DNA of 64,000 nucleotides from Occallatibacter gabretensis (GCF_001449115.1 NZ_LAIJ01000007.1:261204-325203), one strand, 5' to 3'; numbered from the stretch's first letter, positions 27,390 through 39,600 are shown. Numbers and translations are program-made. The notes: a model not told the origin generated them from the letters alone.

Positions 27390-28211
27390 TTGGATGCGGT
27401 GGACTTAGGGCTAAAAGATGCAGTAATCGTTGTGACCGGAGGCGCTAAAGGCGTCGGCGCTGCCATTGTAGAGTTGTGCTCAAGTGAAGGAGCGATTCCA
27501 GTCATTGTTGATCGTGATGAGGCCGCTGTAACGGCAATTCAACAAAAACTTCGGGGAAGAAATCACAGAAGTGAAGCCGTCACTATGGATCTAACCGATC
27601 ACTGTGCGACCGATCTTGCTGTGACAGAGATCGCAAAGAAGCTTGGCCGTATCGATGCACTCATAAATAATGCCGGAGTCAACGATGGGGTTGGCCTTGA
27701 AAATGGTACTCCCGAAAGATTCACAGCCTCTCTACAACTTAATCTGGCACATTGCTATGCGATGGCAAAGACAGCTTTGCCGTTCCTGATCGCTTCCAAG
27801 GGTGCGATTGTGAACATCGGATCCAAGGTGGCAATTACCGGACAAGGCGGAACATTGGGGTATGCTGCCTCCAAGGGAGCGATTCTTGGGCTCACCACTG
27901 CGTGGGCGGACGAATTGGCAAAATATGAGATTCGAGTCAATGTAGTGATTCCTGCTGAAGTATTAACACCGCAATACCGTACCTGGCTGGATAAATTTCC
28001 AGATCCAAATGAAGCAGAAAGAAAAATTACTTCGAGAATCCCGCTTGGTCACCGTTTTACCAGTCCGGCCGAAATCGCTTCCGCCGTTCTCTTACTTCTG
28101 TCGCCAAGTAACAAGATGAGCGGTCAAGAAGTATATGTGAACGTATCCAAATTTGCCCGGATCTCCCTAAACAGAGGGCCAGTTTATTGGGTCATCCCTG
28201 GTCGCGATTAA
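27390..28211 (+). CDS. SDR oxidoreductase, sugar (L-fucose) dehydrogenase-like
   Basis: This 273-residue cytoplasmic protein is a classical short-chain dehydrogenase. It has the dinucleotide motif TGGAKGVG (about residues 16-23), NNAG (about 93) and the catalytic Ser with YAASK (about 158-162). The opening VDLGLKDAVIVVTGGAKGVG and the segment PLGHRFTSPAEIASAVL recall L-fucose dehydrogenases from memory. The normal family end (GGYxHLDRAL) is not present; instead the reading frame runs on as VSKFARISLNRG, so a frameshift near 28139 is possible. The TTG start is uncertain (GTG at 27399 is an alternative), since the nearest GGAGG is 17 bases upstream. Together with FucP it would fit non-phosphorylative sugar oxidation. 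Confidence 0.85.
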   Translation: MDAVDLGLKDAVIVVTGGAKGVGAAIVELCSSEGAIPVIVDRDEAAVTAIQQKLRGRNHRSEAVTMDLTDHCATDLAVTEIAKKLGRIDALINNAGVNDGVGLENGTPERFTASLQLNLAHCYAMAKTALPFLIASKGAIVNIGSKVAITGQGGTLGYAASKGAILGLTTAWADELAKYEIRVNVVIPAEVLTPQYRTWLDKFPDPNEAERKITSRIPLGHRFTSPAEIASAVLLLLSPSNKMSGQEVYVNVSKFARISLNRGPVYWVIPGRD

Positions 28212-28372
28212 TCCAATAGAGAAATAATTTTACCTTTTGACACACCAACTCATGCACGCCTATAGTTTTGCTTGTTTATCAACCTGAAGCAGAACATACC
28301 TCGCCTCTCTGTACTCCTCGAGAGGCGCCGCGAAAAGCATGCTTCAGGATCAGCTTTCGGAGAACTCCAGAG

Positions 28373-31300
28373 ATGACAAAGATCGTACATAGACTGGGAC
28401 TGGCCGCCGCAGGTTTCAGTATGCTTCTTGCAACTTCCGCAGCAATCGCACAGCAATCGACGGATCCGCTCAGGAATGGATTTGAGAATCCGCCTGCAAG
28501 CGCTCGCCCGCGTGTGTGGTGGCACTGGATGAATGGGAATATTACAAAGGAAGGCATTCAGCTTGACCTTGACTGGATGCATCGGATCGGCCTGGCCGGG
28601 TTCCAGAATTTTGATGCCGCGCTGGATACGCCACAGGTAGTGAAGCAGCGCCTTGCCTACATGACTCCGGAGTGGAAGGATGCCTTCAAATATGCGATTC
28701 AAGTGGGAGACAAATATGGCTTCGAGATGGCCATTGCCGGTTCACCTGGTTGGAGCGAGTCCGGTGGCCCGTGGGTAAAACCGCAGGAAGGCATGAAAAA
28801 GTATGTGTGGAGCGAGACCGAAGTAGTCGGCGGCAAGCCCTTTCACGGCACGCTGGTACATCCGCCGACGAGCACGGGCGAATTTCAGGATTATGTGCGG
28901 CATGAGTTCAACGCGCCTGAATACTATGCGGATGCAGCTGTCGTAGCTTTTCGCCGTCCCGCAAGCGACCTCACGGCTGAGCAGTTACACGCAAAGATTA
29001 CCGGCAGCAGCGCAGACTTGAACCCGGCGATGCTCTCCGATGGGAACCTGCAAAACAGCACGGGCGTGAAAATACAGCAGGAAGGGCAGCTCGCCTGGAT
29101 TCAGTACGAGTATCCGCAGCCGGTAACCATGCATGCTCTGACAATCGTGGAGCCGGCGAGAGATTGGAGACGATTGGCTGCTGCCGCCGGGACGTCGCGG
29201 CCGAAGAAAAATCTGGAAGCGAGCGACGACGGCAAGAGCTGGAAACGCGTAGTTGAAATCAGAAATCCGGATTTCTGGGAAGACACTATCGCCTTCCCTG
29301 CCGTCACGGCAAAATACTTCCGCGTAACCTTCGAGAGAACTCCGCCTCCGCAGTCTGGTCGCCACGCGGCACGCACCCAGGATATGCCCAAAGCACCAAC
29401 GACATTTGACCTTTCGGAGCTGGTACTGCATACCGGTGCGCGTGTAAACAATTGGCAAACCAAGGCAGCATTCCGGCTCGATGGCAATCTCTATCAATAC
29501 GCGACTCCGCCTGCGGAACCTTCGGATGTGATTGCCAAGGCCGACGTGGTGGATTTGACCGGCAAGATGAGCGCCGACGGAACGCTGGACTGGACGCCTC
29601 CTGCGGGTGACTGGGTGATTTTGCGGCTGGGCTACTCGCTGCTCGGGATTGCGAATCATCCGGCGACTGCGGAAGCAACGGGCCTGGAAGTCGACAAGCT
29701 AGACCGACGCTATGTGCGTAGCTATTTCGAGAAGTATCTGGATAGCTATAAGGAAACAGTGGGCGCCGATGAGATGGGCAAAAAGGGAATCCAATTTGTC
29801 ATCAACGACAGTTGGGAAGCAGGCTCACAGAACTGGACCGACAAGATGCTGGAGCAGTTCAAAAAGCTACGCGGCTATGATGCCACGCCATGGCTGCCTG
29901 TGCTTACCGGCCATGTCGTAGAGAGCTCCGAAGCCAGTGATCGCTTCCTGTGGGATTTTCGCAAGGCCATTGCCGACCTGGTCGCCACGGAACATTATGG
30001 CGAGCTCGAAACGATTTTGCACGAACGCGGAATGGGTCATTACGGCGAATCGCACGAAGGCGGTCGCGCCCTGCCGGCCGACGGTATGGAAGTAAAGAAG
30101 ATGAATGAGATTCCGATGTCCGCGATGTGGACGACCCATCCCGGCGTCAATCCGAAGCAGTATGGTTACAATGCCGATGATCGCGAATCGGCTTCCGTGG
30201 CGCATCTTTATGGGCAGAACATTGCAGCGGCTGAGTCCATGACTGCCGGAAGCGATCCGTGGGCGTGGTCTCCTTATACTTTGAAACCAACAGCAGATGC
30301 GGAGTTCTTGAACGGCATCAACCGCTTTGTGATTCATGAGTCTGCACACCAGCCGCTGGCTGATCCGAAGAAGGCGCCTGGCCTGACGCTTGGACCCTAT
30401 GGCCAATGGTTTAATCGCAATGAGACGTGGGCCGCGCAGGCCGGCACATGGATCAACTATCTTGCCCGCACCAGCTATTTGCTGCAGCAGGGGCATTTTG
30501 GCGCGGACATTGTTTACTTCTACGGCGAAGATTCCAACCTCACGGAAATCTTCGGAGGCAGTGCGCCACACATTCCTGCGGGCTATGGGTTTGATTACAT
30601 CAATGCTGATGCGCTCATCCATGAGCTGAGCGTGAAGGACCATTTCATCACCACAAAGAGCGGCATGAACTACCAGGTTCTGGCGCTCGATCCGAACAGC
30701 CGGTATATGTCTCTTCCTGTGTTGAAGGCGATTCATACGCTGGTGGAGGACGGCGCGGTGGTTGCCGGGCCCAAGCCTCTGGACGATCCAAGCCTGGCTG
30801 ATGATCAAACCGAATTCAAGCAACTCAGTGATCAGCTTTTTGGCAACGGCTCCGGCATGCAAACGGTGGGCAAAGGCAAGGTATATGCAGGGCAGAAGCT
30901 TGCAGATGTTTTAGCGGATTTGCATCTCGCACCGGATTTTGATGCCAACCGTGCGGGCGTGGATGTGGAGTTCGTTCATCGCAAAGTTTCTGGCGGCGAT
31001 TTGTACTTTGTGGACAACCGCAGTGACCAACCGCAGACTCTTAATGCGCAATTTCGCGTAACCGGCAAGGCGCCCGAGTTGTGGTACGCCGAGAACGGAA
31101 GCATGAAACCTGCTTCCTTCACCATTGCCGATGGGCGCACGACGGTTCCTCTCACGCTTGAACCCTGGGGAACGGTTTTTGTGGTCTTCCGCAAACCTAC
31201 TTCGGAAACTGCACACACACTTCCTGCCGTATCGGAGTCGCAGGTAGCAGCGGTGGATGGTCCATGGATGGTGGCCTTCCAGCCTGATCGCGGCGCACCG

Positions 31301-31729
31301 CCTTCGATCACGCTCAATGCGTTGGCTTCATGGACGGATAATTCCGACGCCGGTGTAAAGTATTTCTCCGGAGCTGGAACGTACACCAGGACAATCCAGG
31401 CAGACGCGAGTTGGTTTGCGAAAAGCGAGAATCTGTATCTCGATCTCGGAGACGTCAAGAATCTTGCCGAAGTGAAAATCAACGGCAAATATCTTGGCGT
31501 TGTGTGGCACGCGCCATATCGGGTGGACGTAACAGGGGCACTCAAACCGGGCCCCAATCAAGTGGAAATCAAAGTGGTGAATACGTGGGTAAACCGCATC
31601 ATCGGCGACCTTCAGCCGGGCGCGACAAAATGCACGTTTACTGTCGTCGAAAGCTACAAGGCAGATTCACCGCTGATGCCTTCGGGACTTCTAGGACCGG
31701 TCACCGTGATCCGAGCGGATAAGCGGTAG
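28373..31729 (+). CDS. GH106 alpha-L-rhamnosidase-like secreted enzyme
   Basis: This 1118-residue protein has a signal peptide (MTKIVHRLGLAAAGFSM to AIAQ) and matches family GH106. Family members remove alpha-L-rhamnose from pectin, flavonoids or bacterial polysaccharides with inversion. Hallmarks are RVWWHWMNGNITKEGIQLDL near the N-terminus, NDSWEAGSQNWT with E482 and AAAESMTAGSDPWAWSP with E621. These two glutamates, 139 residues apart, are the best candidates for the acid and base. A galactose-binding-like beta domain (about 960-1110) ends the protein. The ATG at 28373 has a GGAGA site and starts the signal peptide; a start at 28268 would add 35 residues without export character. It follows the SDR gene by 161 bases and probably shares its operator. 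Confidence 0.9.
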   Translation: MTKIVHRLGLAAAGFSMLLATSAAIAQQSTDPLRNGFENPPASARPRVWWHWMNGNITKEGIQLDLDWMHRIGLAGFQNFDAALDTPQVVKQRLAYMTPEWKDAFKYAIQVGDKYGFEMAIAGSPGWSESGGPWVKPQEGMKKYVWSETEVVGGKPFHGTLVHPPTSTGEFQDYVRHEFNAPEYYADAAVVAFRRPASDLTAEQLHAKITGSSADLNPAMLSDGNLQNSTGVKIQQEGQLAWIQYEYPQPVTMHALTIVEPARDWRRLAAAAGTSRPKKNLEASDDGKSWKRVVEIRNPDFWEDTIAFPAVTAKYFRVTFERTPPPQSGRHAARTQDMPKAPTTFDLSELVLHTGARVNNWQTKAAFRLDGNLYQYATPPAEPSDVIAKADVVDLTGKMSADGTLDWTPPAGDWVILRLGYSLLGIANHPATAEATGLEVDKLDRRYVRSYFEKYLDSYKETVGADEMGKKGIQFVINDSWEAGSQNWTDKMLEQFKKLRGYDATPWLPVLTGHVVESSEASDRFLWDFRKAIADLVATEHYGELETILHERGMGHYGESHEGGRALPADGMEVKKMNEIPMSAMWTTHPGVNPKQYGYNADDRESASVAHLYGQNIAAAESMTAGSDPWAWSPYTLKPTADAEFLNGINRFVIHESAHQPLADPKKAPGLTLGPYGQWFNRNETWAAQAGTWINYLARTSYLLQQGHFGADIVYFYGEDSNLTEIFGGSAPHIPAGYGFDYINADALIHELSVKDHFITTKSGMNYQVLALDPNSRYMSLPVLKAIHTLVEDGAVVAGPKPLDDPSLADDQTEFKQLSDQLFGNGSGMQTVGKGKVYAGQKLADVLADLHLAPDFDANRAGVDVEFVHRKVSGGDLYFVDNRSDQPQTLNAQFRVTGKAPELWYAENGSMKPASFTIADGRTTVPLTLEPWGTVFVVFRKPTSETAHTLPAVSESQVAAVDGPWMVAFQPDRGAPPSITLNALASWTDNSDAGVKYFSGAGTYTRTIQADASWFAKSENLYLDLGDVKNLAEVKINGKYLGVVWHAPYRVDVTGALKPGPNQVEIKVVNTWVNRIIGDLQPGATKCTFTVVESYKADSPLMPSGLLGPVTVIRADKR

Positions 31730-31815
31730 ACGAGGCATTTGCGGATGGAAGGACTTTTAAGACAGGAGCCCTTCCACCTGGTGATCGCATGCGATCCGCG
31801 TACTTCCGTCCTTTG

Positions 31816-34800
31816 CTACTCGGTCAGCGTGAAGGTTGTGCTTTGCGTAAGCGTTCCTGACGTAGCCGTGACAGTTACTTTGGAGACAGTGGGTTTCGGT
31901 GTACCGCCTCCGCAGCCGCTAATAGCCACGGCGCCCATCACACTGAGAAGCAGGACGCATAGCGATCGCATCCAACTGCGTGCTCCTTTGCCAATGAAGC
32001 AGAATGCCACTACGAGGACTGCGGGCAGCAAAGGCATTCCCTGTTTGACTGCCGCAGCGGAGGCTGTTTCTGCCACGGTAAGTGTAGACGTAGCTGCAGA
32101 TCCTGAAAGCGTCACTGAACTCGGAGCAAACGTGCACGTAGTATTGGACGGCAAACCGGAACAAGTAAGAAGAACTGCGCTTGAAAATCCGTTCTGCGGC
32201 GTGATGGTGACCGCGTCTGTAGCCGAACTGGCAGACCTAACCGTAAGTGAAGATGACGCAAGCGCAAGTGTAAAGCCAGGAGGCGGCAAGTTGATGACAT
32301 AAGCCGCGCTCGCCACGCTGCTGTTTGCGTAACCGGGCGCAGAGGCAATGGCTTCAATAGTCTCATTGCTGTTGATGGTGACCGAAGACATGCATTGCGA
32401 TGACGAAGTTGTTGGAGTCGTACCGTCTTTCGTGCAGTATATGGTTGCGCCCGCTGTTGCATCGCTGATCGTCACGCTTTGCGCTGACGTATACGTCCCG
32501 GCCGCGGGTAAAAATGTAGGCGTGGTGGCGGCACTCAGCGCGGTGATCGTCAGCGTTCCGTCCACATATGTAAATGTATAGTTGGCCGCCACGAGCGATC
32601 CAAGCGAGGGCGTGATGGGATAGGTTCCCACCGGGGATCCCTGGGCTGCGTACACTAGTTCTTGCGGACCGCCGCTTATCGCCGATGCGGCAGTATCTCC
32701 GTTGACAAATCCTGTGACGGTAAAGCCGAAGAGTGGCGGAATGGCTTGGCCGTATGGCACGCTAACATTGTTTGCCGTCACAGTGAGTTGAACCTGAGTC
32801 GCAGTCAACGAAAATGCTGCTGAGCCTGATACGCCGGTCGCGCTTGCAGAGGCCATCAAACTCTTCGAAGCAACTGCCGTAGCCGTAACGGAGGCTTCGC
32901 CATTCGAACCTGTCGTTGCGGTCATGCTCGAAAATTTGAGCCCTGTGCCGGTAAATGTGACAATCACATCCGAAACCGGATTTCCATTTGTATCTTTAAC
33001 AATGACTATGAGCGGATTTGCAAACGCAGAGCCATACGGTGCTGTCTGGCCTGAACCTGAGACTACTGAAATGCCTCCCGGCGAAGGACCATTGATAGTT
33101 TCCGTATACGGTGTGGCATTACTGGCCGTGTAGTTCGAGTCTCCTGAGTAGCTTGCATTGATGGTGTGTGCGCCAGCAACCAATGTGCTGGTGGAATAGG
33201 TGGCTTGGCCGCTCCCATTTACTGCTTCCGCGGTTCCGGCACCACCATCCACGCTGAATGTCACCGTTCCTGTAGGAACACCGGACATGCTCGCTGGGGT
33301 CACCGTAGAGGTAAACGTTACTGCTGCACCTACGTTCGCAGGATTGGGATCTCCAGTAAGCGATGTTGTAGTGGAAATCGTTGTACTGGTGGCGCTCATG
33401 GAAAATTTGGATATGAATGCACTGCCATTTACAGGATTCGTCGTCTGGTATGCACCAGTCGTGATCGGGAAATTTGACGAAGGTGCGTTTCCGGTCAGAT
33501 ACACATTGTTGCTCGAATCCAGGGCAAGCCCATATCCCTCATCGCAGTTATAGATGCTAACGAGAGGGCCTGATACGTTAATCGTGCCACTACCGCCAAA
33601 ATAAGTGGAATAAACGAGCTCTGTGCCGGTGGGGTTTAACTCCGCAAAGACAGGGCTTTCGTATTCGTACGGTACTGATTCGTAGATTGCCAAAGCGCAG
33701 GCAGGAGCAGCCTGATAAGCGTTGGCTGTAACGGGAAAATCCGTTCCCATTGCATAGCCGGTTATATACACATCTCCGCTTGAGTCCACGGCCATGCCTG
33801 CCGATCCCGCATTCGCATCAAGAGCACTGCCGCCAAGATAGGTTGAATACACAAGAGATGCACCGGATGTATTTAACTTTGTTACAAAGTAATTTGGGCC
33901 TGAAGCCGAACTAAAAGCATTGTTTGCTATTTGGTAGGCTCCCGATGAGGTGGGAAAATCGGACGAAGATGTGAGTCCAAAAATATAAGCATTGTCTGAA
34001 GAATCGAGAGCAATGCTGAGAGCCCCGTCTCCGTTATTATTTCCAGACGGTCCATTCGGGTTTCCAGAACCTCCCAGGTACGTGGAATAAATGAGGGATG
34101 ATCCAGTCGCGTTCAGCTTAGCGACAAATGCTTCACTGCCATTTCCAGAATCATTGTTTGAACTTTGATAGGCTCCGCTTGTCACAGGAAAATCACCTGA
34201 GTAGGTCCCTCCGGCAATGTAAGCATTCTCGCTTGCATCCACGGCAATTCCCATGCCACTGTCGCCATCGCTGCCGCCGAGATACGTAGAGTAGTCAAGG
34301 GTTGTTCCATCGGGGCTGATTTTGCTCACAAAGGCGTTGGGACGTGAGTTCGTTGCACTCTTATTAGTAGTTTGATAGGCGCCACTGGTGACAGGGAAAT
34401 TGCTTGAATATGCTTCACCAGCTGCATAGGCACTCCCCGAACTATCGATAGCGATCGCAGAGCAACCATCGCCTCCGGCGACACCGAGTGAAGCTTGCCC
34501 GGCATATCCGGAGATGCCACTTCCGCCGAGATATGTCGAATAGACCAGCGCTGTTCCGGTAGTATTCAACTTCGTGGCGAAGCAGTTTGAAACTCCATTC
34601 GTGCCGCCATTATTGACCGTCTGATAGGCACCGCTGGTCTTGGGAAAATCAGTCGAGAAGGCGATGCCCGCCACGTATGCATTGCCACTGCCGTCGACAC
34701 GAATTGAGGTTGGATAATCTCCGTGATTCAAAGTTCCGGCCACACTGATATTTCCGCTGCCGCCGAGATAGGTCGAGTAAACAAGCGCGGTACCGGTTGC

Positions 34801-35895
34801 ATTTAACTTGGTGACAAATACATCGAACACTGTCGGTGTGCTGCTATTGTTTGCAGTTTGAAAAGCACTGCTTGTCGTGGGAAAGCTTGTCGGATACGCA
34901 ATTCCAGTGACGTAGGCATCGCCGCTTGAGTCCACCGTGATTGCTGTTCCATAGCTTCCACCGGACGTGCCTCCAAGATAGGTCGAATAAGCCAGTGTTG
35001 GATCAATGATCAGCGGCTCGGAGTGATCATAGGGGCCCACGACAAAACCGATGGCGTGGCCAGCTTCGAGGACAAATCGCCCTTCGACCGGTCGCCGCAG
35101 GCCATCTTTATTTTGATAAACAACAGGCTTGTGGAACGTGATCTCGCCATTCTTCACGATCACATCGAGATTACCGTTTTTATCGATCTCGAGTCGCTTC
35201 GCACCGTCGAAATGTACCTTGATTGAACCCGGATTGGAGTTCGGTGCAACGATGAAGTCATACTCCAGTTGCTGCTGATTGCCATAATAAACAAGGTCAA
35301 CGCCCGGATATACGCCGGTATATTCCACCTTGCCGTAAGTAGGTACATTGCTATGCCACTTCTGTGGATCGCTGCCGATGAAGTAATTCGCCGTGCCGGG
35401 CAGTTTGTCTTCTCCACTGATACGCAGGCCTCTGCCCGTGCCTTCGAAATGCATCCGGACTACGTCGGTATTGAATTTTTTTCGGCCCGGTTCAGCAGGT
35501 TTGTCATAGAGGAGACCACTCGCTTTATGCGGCACGCGCGCATCAGGCTTGCGCAATGCAAGGACGGCTTCTCTGTCTGTCAAAAACAACGAGTAACCGC
35601 TACCGCGCGAGAGAAACCGGACCTGTGTGCTCGTCTGCCCCTGGTTTGCTTCGAAACTCATCGGCAGCTTGCCGTAGTTTGCAGAAATAGAGGTGCGATT
35701 GACCGTTGCTACGGAAGACGATGTGGCTTGTGCAGTGGGCTGGCCCTGCATTGTCGCGATTAACGACGTCGCCAGTAGTAATGCTGCCTGAGTCTGCCGC
35801 GCAATATGTTTCGGGATAAGCGATAGAAGGGGACGTTCCTTGCCGTGAATCGGCTGATCACACACTGAGACTGAATTCGATAAGACAACGCGCAC
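31816..35895 (-). CDS. Giant secreted DUF7948/SBBP-propeller/Ig protein
   Basis: This 1359-residue protein begins with GTG (ribosome site CGGAGGAAT) and a long leader with a hydrophobic core near residues 37-50. A DUF7948-type domain follows (about 72-300, [20 protein letters not shown] and [13 protein letters not shown]). Then comes a beta-propeller of SBBP repeats; I count seven YSTYLGG signatures, one with YFGG, which fits a seven-bladed propeller. Ig-like domains, an MBG domain, a chitobiase/hexosaminidase C-terminal-like domain (TPTTSSSQC region) and another Ig domain follow. The tail has two hydrophobic segments separated by a basic stretch, then [10 protein letters not shown] and a short beta end, as in the protein at 232-6018. 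The role is probably surface adhesion or binding. It converges with the GH106 gene with 86 bases between stops. Confidence 0.88.
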   Translation of the reverse strand: MRVVLSNSVSVCDQPIHGKERPLLSLIPKHIARQTQAALLLATSLIATMQGQPTAQATSSSVATVNRTSISANYGKLPMSFEANQGQTSTQVRFLSRGSGYSLFLTDREAVLALRKPDARVPHKASGLLYDKPAEPGRKKFNTDVVRMHFEGTGRGLRISGEDKLPGTANYFIGSDPQKWHSNVPTYGKVEYTGVYPGVDLVYYGNQQQLEYDFIVAPNSNPGSIKVHFDGAKRLEIDKNGNLDVIVKNGEITFHKPVVYQNKDGLRRPVEGRFVLEAGHAIGFVVGPYDHSEPLIIDPTLAYSTYLGGTSGGSYGTAITVDSSGDAYVTGIAYPTSFPTTSSAFQTANNSSTPTVFDVFVTKLNATGTALVYSTYLGGSGNISVAGTLNHGDYPTSIRVDGSGNAYVAGIAFSTDFPKTSGAYQTVNNGGTNGVSNCFATKLNTTGTALVYSTYLGGSGISGYAGQASLGVAGGDGCSAIAIDSSGSAYAAGEAYSSNFPVTSGAYQTTNKSATNSRPNAFVSKISPDGTTLDYSTYLGGSDGDSGMGIAVDASENAYIAGGTYSGDFPVTSGAYQSSNNDSGNGSEAFVAKLNATGSSLIYSTYLGGSGNPNGPSGNNNGDGALSIALDSSDNAYIFGLTSSSDFPTSSGAYQIANNAFSSASGPNYFVTKLNTSGASLVYSTYLGGSALDANAGSAGMAVDSSGDVYITGYAMGTDFPVTANAYQAAPACALAIYESVPYEYESPVFAELNPTGTELVYSTYFGGSGTINVSGPLVSIYNCDEGYGLALDSSNNVYLTGNAPSSNFPITTGAYQTTNPVNGSAFISKFSMSATSTTISTTTSLTGDPNPANVGAAVTFTSTVTPASMSGVPTGTVTFSVDGGAGTAEAVNGSGQATYSTSTLVAGAHTINASYSGDSNYTASNATPYTETINGPSPGGISVVSGSGQTAPYGSAFANPLIVIVKDTNGNPVSDVIVTFTGTGLKFSSMTATTGSNGEASVTATAVASKSLMASASATGVSGSAAFSLTATQVQLTVTANNVSVPYGQAIPPLFGFTVTGFVNGDTAASAISGGPQELVYAAQGSPVGTYPITPSLGSLVAANYTFTYVDGTLTITALSAATTPTFLPAAGTYTSAQSVTISDATAGATIYCTKDGTTPTTSSSQCMSSVTINSNETIEAIASAPGYANSSVASAAYVINLPPPGFTLALASSSLTVRSASSATDAVTITPQNGFSSAVLLTCSGLPSNTTCTFAPSSVTLSGSAATSTLTVAETASAAAVKQGMPLLPAVLVVAFCFIGKGARSWMRSLCVLLLSVMGAVAISGCGGGTPKPTVSKVTVTATSGTLTQSTTFTLTE

Positions 35896-36083
35896 GATTC
35901 CTCCGGGGCTCGACGAGCATGGTGAATGAAGCTACCGCTCCGGGGGGAAGGAAGGTAGAATTGGCTGCTATAGGGTTATGCGGAAAAAACCGCTCTCTCT
36001 GCCACAGCGATATAAAAAATTCATGCGCTAGGACTGAAATCAACCAGCGCAAAACACATAACCTCACCTGACCGAGGAAGAAC

Positions 36084-36647
36084 GTGGCAGCCCAGACTTC
36101 TTTAACTGAGCAGTTGCAACGCTATTTTGAAGGCGATATCGAAGTGGCCGAGTCTGTCTTGCAGACGGTCCTGCCCCAGCTTCACAATATTGCCGAGCGC
36201 GAACTGAGGCGCGAAAGGCATGGGTCGCATCTATCTCCCACCGAACTCATTCATGAAGTGTGGATGAAGAACATGAGCAAAGGCGGTTGGGAGATTACCA
36301 GCCGACGGCATTTCTATGCTCTGGCTTCACTCGCCATGCGTCACATACTTGTCGACTTTGCGCGGGCCCGGCTGGCGCAGCGGCGGGGGAACGGTATCTC
36401 GCCGGAGCCTTTCGACAAAGCCGCGTTCAATCAGTATGCAGAGAATACAGATCTCGAGAGCATTGTCCGCATCGGACAGCTTATGGACCTGCTCACGGCA
36501 GTTGATCCTCAGGCTGCCCGAGTAGTCGATATGCACTACTTCGTCGGCTTCACCTTCGATGAGATTGCCTCTCACACAGGCATGACGTTTCGTCAGGTTC
36601 GCCACCGTTGGGAAAAAGGCCGCGATTGGCTGAAGCGGCAGATGTAG
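36084..36647 (+). CDS. ECF-type RNA polymerase sigma factor
   Basis: This 187-residue protein is an ECF sigma factor of the PF07638-like group common in acidobacteria and planctomycetes. Region 2 includes HLSPTELIHEVWMKNM and SRRHFYALASLAMRHILVDF (about 47-90). Region 4 has the helix-turn-helix VGFTFDEIASHTGMTFRQV (about 153-171). The GTG start at 36084 has a GAGGAAG ribosome site. It is divergent from the giant SBBP protein and convergent with a receptor-type Ser/Thr kinase, 11 bases away. ECF factors of this class are often paired with Ser/Thr kinases instead of anti-sigma factors, so phosphorylation by the neighbour is a reasonable idea. Confidence 0.95.
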   Translation: MAAQTSLTEQLQRYFEGDIEVAESVLQTVLPQLHNIAERELRRERHGSHLSPTELIHEVWMKNMSKGGWEITSRRHFYALASLAMRHILVDFARARLAQRRGNGISPEPFDKAAFNQYAENTDLESIVRIGQLMDLLTAVDPQAARVVDMHYFVGFTFDEIASHTGMTFRQVRHRWEKGRDWLKRQM

Positions 36648-36658
36648 CACGAGCTGAA

Positions 36659-39600
36659 TTAATCGGATTCCAGATCGTAGGCAATGCAATCGGCAAATTC
36701 CCCAGCATTTGCCGGCCTGCGCGCAGGATCGAACTCAAACGCGGAGCTGAAAAGTTGAATGGACTCGGCCGATAGCCTGACGGGCAGAGACGGAATCAGA
36801 TCGCGCATCCGGTCGGGCAGATCCATTGAAGCGTCCGGCAGTAACATCGCCAATCGCGTACCGGTGATCATCTCAATGAGCACCTTGGCAAGGCTGTAAA
36901 TGTCTGTGGCGGGGTGCGCAAAACCGATTGCCTGTTCCGGAGCCATGTAGCCGATTGTCCCGGCTGCGCGAGAAAGTCCGTGAACCGTCTTGTCCGGGTC
37001 TTTAACAATTGCAATGGAAAAATCAATCAGTACCAGCTCCTGGCCGGGCGCAGCGTCATGACGCAGCATCAGGTTCTCAGGCTTCACGTCACGGTGGTAG
37101 ATATTGTGGCGATGAACAGCATCGAGCGCGCTGCCCACCTGGCGCAGGGAACGAGCAATTTGCCGCGGCGGAATCGGTCCCTGATCCAGCAGTGTCCGTA
37201 GTGTGATGCCTTCAATGAATTCCATGACGAGGTAAAACGAGCCATTCGGCGCCACTCCGCTGCCGTAGATGCCCACCACATTTGGATGGTTCAACTGTTC
37301 AAGGGCGCGCACCTCGTGGCGAAAGCGATGTCCGATCCATTCCTGATCAACTGCGTCGTGGTAAAAGACCTTGATGGCGCAGCGCTTGTTTCCCTGACTT
37401 TCATCGTGCCCATCGGCAACTAATGCAAACCCTCCGCGCGCCAGGATTGCGCCTACACGAAACCTGTCGTCGAGTAGCTTACCCTCCAGCGATTGAAATT
37501 CCGGGGAGAGCGCGGCCAGCCGCCACGGCGCCAGATCCGGCAATCTGCGGCGCATTATCTCCTTGCGTCTCTGTCTCCATCGAAGGCCGGCGAGGCCGGT
37601 ACCGATTCCCACGAAGGCATACGAACCAAGGGCCGGCCACGTCAACGCAACCGGAACCATTACTGCCATTGCCTGCTCGACCGGCTGTGACCATGGCCCG
37701 CTGCCAACCTGTCCCTGCAGTTGCAGCGTGTGTTTGCCCCACCCCGGTCTGCCAAGCGGCAAATCAAAATCGTTTGCTTCTCTCCATGCGCCATCTCCCG
37801 GCAAAAGCCGGTATCGCATATGCAGCGATTGACGCCTGTCGAACTGTAAAGAGCCAAGATGCGCTGTTACAACTGAGCCGCTCGGAAATCGTGCACTCGC
37901 CTCGTCGATGCGCAGAGGATGATCACTGGAGGAAAATCCTGTTATCGCAACAGAGGGCGCGAGAGATGGATGAACCAGATCGTCAGGGACGAAAAAGTGG
38001 ATAACATCATAATCTGCGCCAAACCATATAGAGCCGTCCCTATCCTCAAAGATTGAATTTTGATTACTGTTGAGGGCAGGCAGGCCATCGGTCAGACCTA
38101 AATGAATCCATTTCCCCTGGCGCGCCTGTTGGGGATCGGCAACATAGAGGCCGTCCGCATTACCCCGCCAGATCCAGCCCCGTTTGTCGACTGTTATGAC
38201 ATTGGTTACGCCGCCAGTCTCGCCGACTGTAGGCGCCACTCGCGCAACGGGTGTTTTGCCTGCAGCCTGCTCAACATAATAGACAACCCCTTTCACGCGC
38301 GCCGAATACCAGACGCTGCCGTCTGCCGTAACCGCCAGCGATTCGCATCCCGAATTTGAATCGGCATTTTCAGTCGGCACCGGCTCCCATGCCGAGGTCA
38401 CTCTTCGCATCAGTCCGTATTGGCCGCATGCCCACAGGACTCCGTTTGCGTCTTCTTTGATGTTGAGAGTATCCGGCGCAACTCTGACGGCATTGTCAGA
38501 TTCAAACGACAGTTTTCCGTTGCCGGAGTCAATTCGGTAGAGAACGTCACCGACTGCCCAGATATTGTTATCGCGTCGGCGAGTCAATCCTTTTAGATCA
38601 GCGATCTGGGAACGCCCCAGCTCATGCCAGCCGGGCGTCATTCGATAGACGGTGTTCCCCTGCGCTACAAGCATATTGCCGTCGGCTTCAGGCATCATGC
38701 TCCCTGCCGGCGATTCCAAAGAGCGCCAGGTTTTTCTGTCAGCATCCAGAATTTTCGTGGTTTCATCATCCTGGACATACATGTTTTGTTGACTCCGGGC
38801 GATCGACCACGTGTTTCCCTGTAGCCCTTCCGATCTGCTCCAGTATTCCAGTTTGAGACGCCTAGGCAGGTACATAAGGCCATCCGCAGTATTGGCCACC
38901 AGTCCTCCGTCCCGCAGAGGAACTACGATCCCGGTTGAGATATTCGTTACCTCCATCTTTTCCGGCCTACCGATGGCAATTTTGGCAAAGCTGGGGATTA
39001 AGACGGCTCCATCGTCAAGTTCATAGAGTTGGGGATATCCGGCACCAACATATCTGGGATCCAGCTGGATTGGCTTCGCATCACGTGGGCATTGATAAGA
39101 GGCTTGAGCGATGCTACGGAACCAGATGCAATTTTGTCTGTCGCGCAACACAGCCGACGAACCAGTGGCGTACTCGTCTCCCAATCCCAACACATATTGA
39201 CGGACGACGAGCTTTTGTCCGGGCTTCCATCTGACTACATCGTCAGCCGAAAGCTCACAGAAACCGCCTGTGCATCCGTAGAGAAGATTTCCTGCCGCAT
39301 CCTGATGAAACTGAATCTCCCGTACATTGGTCAGAACGCTATCGAACCGCCATCCATTGCCTGTTCTGGAAACACGGATCGCGTCAGTCGTGGCCGACTT
39401 TTGTCCCTGCGATTGCATGGTAAATAGAAAGACGTCGGGCGCGACGCGCACAATGCCTGCGAGCGCTAGTCCGGCAAAGACGTTCGTAAGCTTACCCTGG
39501 TAAATCCGAAAAAGGCCCTGGCTCGATGAGAGCCAGATTCCACCTTCTGAATCCTCCACTATTCCGCGTACAACTCCGCCATTCTGTACCCCCTGTGGAG

